Assembly (NCBI GenBank): GCA_016840965.1
Contig: JAEORI010000282.1
Span: 1-8,657 of the forward strand
From: Candidatus Thorarchaeota archaeon
Lineage (GTDB): Archaea > Asgardarchaeota > Thorarchaeia > Thorarchaeales > Thorarchaeaceae
Direction: 5' to 3'
Length of the DNA stretch: 8,657 bases
Position 1 is the stretch's first letter. Every line of letters begins with the position of its first letter. The position numbers and the translations under genes were made by a program. The notes beneath the pieces were generated by a model that worked only from the letters and a program-made list of their open reading frames with translations, was not told where the DNA came from and searched no databases. This document shows, piece by piece, positions 5,838 to 8,657 of the stretch.

Positions 5838-6581
5838 CTACTTGCCTCCCTTGAATGTGTTGCCCCATCTATTCAGAAATGCTATCTCCTCGGGTAATTG
5901 CCTCGGAGGTCCTAAAGTTCTTTCATTCAATGCATATCCAAGAGTCAGACACAAGATTGGTACCCAATGAGGATATGGAATACCTAGTTTCTCTGAGATG
6001 GCCCCCACGTCATCAAAATGGTCCAGTTGGACTGATGAGACACAACTGCCTAGACCGAGAGATGCAGCTGCAAGTGTCATGTTCTCCATCATCATAGAGC
6101 CTGCGATAACTGCATGTCTGGGTGATGACCACCCATACACTCCTCCTGTTCCTCGGAGTGTGGGCTGAGAGTTGCCAACGTGTGTCTGATCAACAGCCAG
6201 TACCAGGAGAACAGGTGCTCCATTAGTTTCAGGCTTGCCTTTGATGTATTCGAAACGTTCACCTGAAATGAGGATGTCGATGGTTCTCTCAAGGCTTGCC
6301 TTTGATTCTATGTAGCTCAGTCTACGTTCTAGTTCCTCTCGTGGTGTTGCCCGACCAAAGAGCTCGACTGTTCTGTCCACAGCTCTTTGTCCTATGAATT
6401 CTTGCAGTTTCTTATCCCGGACAACAATAATTCGCCATGGTTGCTGATTCTCAGCACTAGGTGCATATCCACCGGCTTCAATCACTTTATACACAAGTTC
6501 ATCTGGCACATCTCTGGATGTGTCATAATCCCTTATGGCTCGGCGGTTCTTGATAGTCCGTATCGTTTCATTCTCATCCAA
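5838..6581 (-). CDS. Nitroreductase-family FMN oxidoreductase
   Basis: Predicted cytoplasmic NAD(P)H-dependent FMN enzyme of the nitroreductase superfamily. RRAIRDYD (13-20) with the FMN-phosphate-binding Arg pair starts the fold, followed by APSAENQQPW (40-49) for flavin contact, GAPVLLVLAVD (121-131), the helix SMMMENMTLAAASLGLGSC (162-180), and IPYPHWVPILCLTLGYA (201-217) near the C-terminus. At 247 residues it is longer than minimal members (about 180-220) because of a charged insert at about 75-120, as in several archaeal homologues and BluB/IYD-like groups. The start is a TTG at 6579-6581, with GGAG about 10 bases before it and no in-frame ATG nearby. It is first in an operon with the unknown and LeuA-family genes. 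The true substrate is unknown; nitro-compound reduction is only the family name. Confidence 0.85.
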   Translation of the reverse strand: MDENETIRTIKNRRAIRDYDTSRDVPDELVYKVIEAGGYAPSAENQQPWRIIVVRDKKLQEFIGQRAVDRTVELFGRATPREELERRLSYIESKASLERTIDILISGERFEYIKGKPETNGAPVLLVLAVDQTHVGNSQPTLRGTGGVYGWSSPRHAVIAGSMMMENMTLAAASLGLGSCVSSVQLDHFDDVGAISEKLGIPYPHWVPILCLTLGYALNERTLGPPRQLPEEIAFLNRWGNTFKGGK

Positions 6582-6663
6582 GATTCTGATTCTCCAGTCA
6601 GTGATGATTTGGCCGGAGCAAACTCTCGCTTAAGTAAGTAACTCCTGAACCAGAAACATCATC

Positions 6664-6700
6664 AAAAAGGGGAAGTGACCGTGCCTTATAGTGCACGGTC
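6664..6700 (-). terminator. Intrinsic-type terminator after the acyl-CoA dehydrogenase
   Basis: On the minus strand an 8-base perfect stem (GACCGTGC with GCACGGTC, plus-strand arms 6677-6684 and 6693-6700) with an 8-base loop is followed by ACTTCC, CC and a run of five T (6664-6668). It begins 10 bases after the dehydrogenase stop codon. Hairpin plus T-run supports transcription ending here, separating the dehydrogenase from the nitroreductase operon. Confidence 0.6.
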
Positions 6701-6709
6701 CGAAGTAGA

Positions 6710-7912
6710 CTACATTAATGGAGCGTCACGACCGTCATACTTGAAACGGAAACCAGTGTCTAGATTGACACTTTCCTTAAGGATTACATTTCCAGCAACA
6801 AGTCGTTGAACCTGATTAGTTCCTTCATATATCTGTAGAAGCTTAGCATCTCGCATCAGCTTCTCAGCAGGGTACTCTTCGACATAGCCATACCCTCCCA
6901 TGATCTGTATACAATCTATGGCATTTTGCATGGCTGTGTCAGAGGCGAAGAATTTGGAAAATGCAGAATCCTTTGAGTTTGGTAGATCTTGATCTGCCAG
7001 CCAAGCTGCATATCGTGTTTGCCATCTTGCTGCAGCTGTCTTAGCACCCATATCCGCAAGTGTGAAGCTAATGCCTTGGAACTGACCTATAGGTTGTCCA
7101 AATTGGTGACGTATATTAGCAAATTTGGCAGCCTCATCCACTGCGCGCTGTGCTACACCAGTTGCGATAGCAGCAATTCCTGCTCGGGTCTTATCGAGAG
7201 TTTTCATTGCAATCTTGAAACCATCACCCTCTTTTCCTACTAGACAGTCCTTTGGCACACGAACATCATCGAAGATCACTTCACTCTGAATGGAGTTAAG
7301 TTGACCTACCTTGTTCTCTATGTGACCAATCTTCACATTCTTGCTCTTTGGAACCATGAAGACTGACAAGCCCTTGTGCTTCAGATCCGGTTGTGTGGAT
7401 GCAAATACAGTGAATAGCGACGCAACTGGTGCATTGGTGATCCAGCATTTCATGCCATTGATAACATACTCGTCACCATCACGAATAGCTTTTGTCGCGA
7501 CTGCAGCAGCATCAGATCCTGCCTTTCTCTCTGTCAGAGAGAATGCACCAAGTTTTACATCCTTTCCTGTGATCAATGGCTCAACGTACGTCTGCAGTTG
7601 TTCAGTCGTAGCTCCAATTACCAACGGAGCGAATGCTAGATTGTTACACATGATTGATGTTGCCATGCCTGCGCATCCATAACCTGTTGCCTCGGAAACA
7701 AGTGTTTCCGCAAGTAATGTCAGCCCCGGTCCTCCTGCTTCAGTGGGAATGTGAAGGTTCATCAGCCCTGCTTCGTAGGCTTTTTGAACTACATCCTTCG
7801 GAAACTCATTCTTCTTTTCAAGCTCATGAGCCCGTGGAGTGATATGTTCGGCGGTGAACGCCTTCGCTCGCTCCCAAAGTTTTTGTTCTTTTTCAGAAAG
7901 TGAGAAGTCCAT
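6710..7912 (-). CDS. Acyl-CoA dehydrogenase (FAD-dependent, short/medium-chain type)
   Basis: Catalyses the alpha,beta-dehydrogenation of acyl-CoA, passing electrons to an electron-transferring flavoprotein. Numbered from the ATG, the N-terminal helical domain spans about 1-115, and the middle beta domain carries the LTERKAGSD signature (126-134) that binds FAD and substrate. The C-terminal helical domain contains RHQFGQPIGQFQG (268-280) and IMGGYGYVEEYPAEKLMRD, then the YEGTNQVQR segment whose Glu (E363) sits where the catalytic base of short- and medium-chain enzymes lies. The 400-residue length is slightly above the usual 380. I choose the ATG at 7912; an in-frame TTG two codons upstream adds only two residues. 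No strong ribosome site is visible. It is followed by a terminator and lies 61 bases downstream of the membrane-protein gene. With the divergent thiolase nearby it suggests acyl-CoA beta-oxidation; chain length is not determinable. Confidence 0.9.
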   Translation of the reverse strand: MDFSLSEKEQKLWERAKAFTAEHITPRAHELEKKNEFPKDVVQKAYEAGLMNLHIPTEAGGPGLTLLAETLVSEATGYGCAGMATSIMCNNLAFAPLVIGATTEQLQTYVEPLITGKDVKLGAFSLTERKAGSDAAAVATKAIRDGDEYVINGMKCWITNAPVASLFTVFASTQPDLKHKGLSVFMVPKSKNVKIGHIENKVGQLNSIQSEVIFDDVRVPKDCLVGKEGDGFKIAMKTLDKTRAGIAAIATGVAQRAVDEAAKFANIRHQFGQPIGQFQGISFTLADMGAKTAAARWQTRYAAWLADQDLPNSKDSAFSKFFASDTAMQNAIDCIQIMGGYGYVEEYPAEKLMRDAKLLQIYEGTNQVQRLVAGNVILKESVNLDTGFRFKYDGRDAPLM

Positions 7913-7973
7913 CGTCAATCGACATTGGCCACTCGCTCCGACTTATTATGTCTTCGGACTGCTCTCTGCCTGC

Positions 7974-8342
7974 CTACTTTTCTTGGAAAAGAACATGATT
8001 TCTCTCAATCCGGTGTGCTGAACCAAGCAAAATTCCCAGTGCAGTAAAAAAGGCCCCCGTGGTTAAAAATACTAGATCTATGATATGCGACCTAGTTAGC
8101 ATGTATACAATTTCAGTGTAGATAACGAAATCAGGTGTTAGAAACATAATTCCAATCGCGTCGAATTCCGGAACAACAACTAATCCTACCTCACCTACAT
8201 ACAATGGATACAGTAATGGAATGAATGTATACGTCGAAATCAATCCAAACACCGCTCCTAGCAACACTCCTAAAATTATTGCGTAAGTTTTCTTGCTAAC
8301 CAATCTACCAATAATGTACCCACTTACCAATGGCATAATCAT
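7974..8342 (-). CDS. Small multi-pass membrane protein of unknown function
   Basis: A 122-residue hydrophobic protein with clear membrane segments at about 20-47 (one long or two short) and 87-108, plus a short hydrophobic start at 2-15 and a moderately hydrophobic middle (50-82). The C-terminal 14 residues are polar and positively charged (HRIERNHVLFQEK), so probably cytoplasmic. There are no conserved catalytic motifs and no cysteines, and the family was not recognised. The ATG at 8342 and the ATG two codons on are both possible. The upstream region is AT-rich with no good ribosome site. It precedes the dehydrogenase by 61 bases on the same strand, so co-transcription is possible. It is divergent from the thiolase. 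Confidence 0.55.
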   Translation of the reverse strand: MIMPLVSGYIIGRLVSKKTYAIILGVLLGAVFGLISTYTFIPLLYPLYVGEVGLVVVPEFDAIGIMFLTPDFVIYTEIVYMLTRSHIIDLVFLTTGAFFTALGILLGSAHRIERNHVLFQEK

Positions 8343-8526
8343 CTATGATAACCCATTTTTATTTTGGATTGATTAAACATAAGATTAACTAAATACGTAA
8401 ATCACAGACTAGTCTTCTTCCTGAGTATATCATTACGAAGAATATGGGAAAAAGCTGTCATGCCCCTACATTTTTGTACTTGTTTTATTCGTGACGAGGT
8501 GTAAACCCGAGAGGTGGAATCGCTAG
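8343..8526. other. Divergent intergenic promoter region
   Basis: These 184 bases separate the membrane-protein gene (leftward) from the thiolase (rightward). The left half is AT-rich (a TTAAAC/TTAACT-rich stretch near 8371-8400), suitable for the leftward promoter. T-rich elements at 8467-8490 (ATTTTTGTAC, TTTTATTC) are candidates for the thiolase TATA box. No gene is seen. Confidence 0.5.
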
Positions 8527-8657
8527 GTGCCATTGAAGAACACGAACGTTGTGAGTGCAGCTCAGACGAAATTTGGAGCTCTTGAGGGTGTGACCCTCAG
8601 AGAGATGTTTTCTGAAGCTGTGGATAAAGCTACAGTTGAGGCTGGTGTTCCGAAAAA
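8527..8657 (+). CDS. Thiolase (acetyl-CoA acetyltransferase-like), N-terminal fragment running off right edge
   Basis: The visible 43 residues match the N-terminus of archaeal and SCP-x-type thiolases: a short strand (NVVSAAQTKFG) followed by a helix with LREMFSEAVDKATVEAG. The QTKFG turn is a signature of this archaeal thiolase group. Thiolases cleave or form beta-ketoacyl-CoA with CoA. In archaea this type is often next to a DUF35-type partner and may act in acetoacetyl-CoA synthesis for mevalonate rather than degradation. The GTG start at 8527 has GAGGTG 10 bases before it; a TTG two codons later is the alternative. The catalytic cysteine and the rest lie beyond the window, so activity cannot be confirmed. 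Divergent from the dehydrogenase gene cluster. Confidence 0.8.
   Translation, partial: MPLKNTNVVSAAQTKFGALEGVTLREMFSEAVDKATVEAGVPK

Noticed and set aside
8583..8599. Hairpin TGAGGGT/ACCCTCA with a 3-base loop inside the thiolase start
   Set aside because: Within coding sequence, encoding expected thiolase residues, with no T-run; likely coincidental.

Overview
The window looks like chromosomal DNA of a mesophilic archaeon. Evidence: TATA-like boxes sit about 26 bases before predicted starts, one gene looks leaderless, several genes have Shine-Dalgarno sites with GTG or TTG starts, and the gene set is archaeal in style (gamma-carbonic anhydrase, archaeal-type thiolase, acyl-CoA dehydrogenase, membrane-anchored FG-GAP propeller). 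Base composition is moderate, slightly AT-rich. A lineage such as the Asgard archaea (Thorarchaeota-like) would fit, but that is inference from gene style. No mobile element, CRISPR array, rRNA or tRNA is visible.

Layout. At 1-1075 (minus) lies the N-terminal 358 residues of a membrane-anchored FG-GAP/beta-propeller protein that runs off the left edge. A 461-base divergent intergenic stretch follows (1076-1536). It holds a TATA-like box and a GC-rich block that folds into nested hairpins, a candidate structured RNA or long 5' leader. An OsmC-family protein follows on the plus strand (1537-1983). From 2025 to 8342 everything is on the minus strand. In transcription order, right to left: a small membrane protein, an acyl-CoA dehydrogenase ending in a clear hairpin/T-run terminator, then a tight three-gene operon (nitroreductase, unknown protein with a SHOCT-like tail, LeuA/homocitrate-synthase-family enzyme) ending in a hairpin. 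After these come a gamma-carbonic anhydrase-like hexapeptide protein, two tandem paralogous small proteins of unknown function, and a zinc-ribbon protein. At the right edge a thiolase starts on the plus strand, divergent from the membrane protein.

How the genes may work together. Acyl-CoA dehydrogenase and thiolase point to acyl-CoA (fatty-acid or amino-acid derived) metabolism. The three-gene operon couples an acyl-CoA plus 2-oxoacid condensing enzyme to a flavin reductase and an uncharacterised cysteine-containing protein; its actual product cannot be read from sequence alone. OsmC suggests peroxide defence. The least explained parts are the structured leader before osmC, the duplicated small-protein pair with a 22-base perfect palindrome touching the start codon of the first copy, and the unknown middle gene of the operon.
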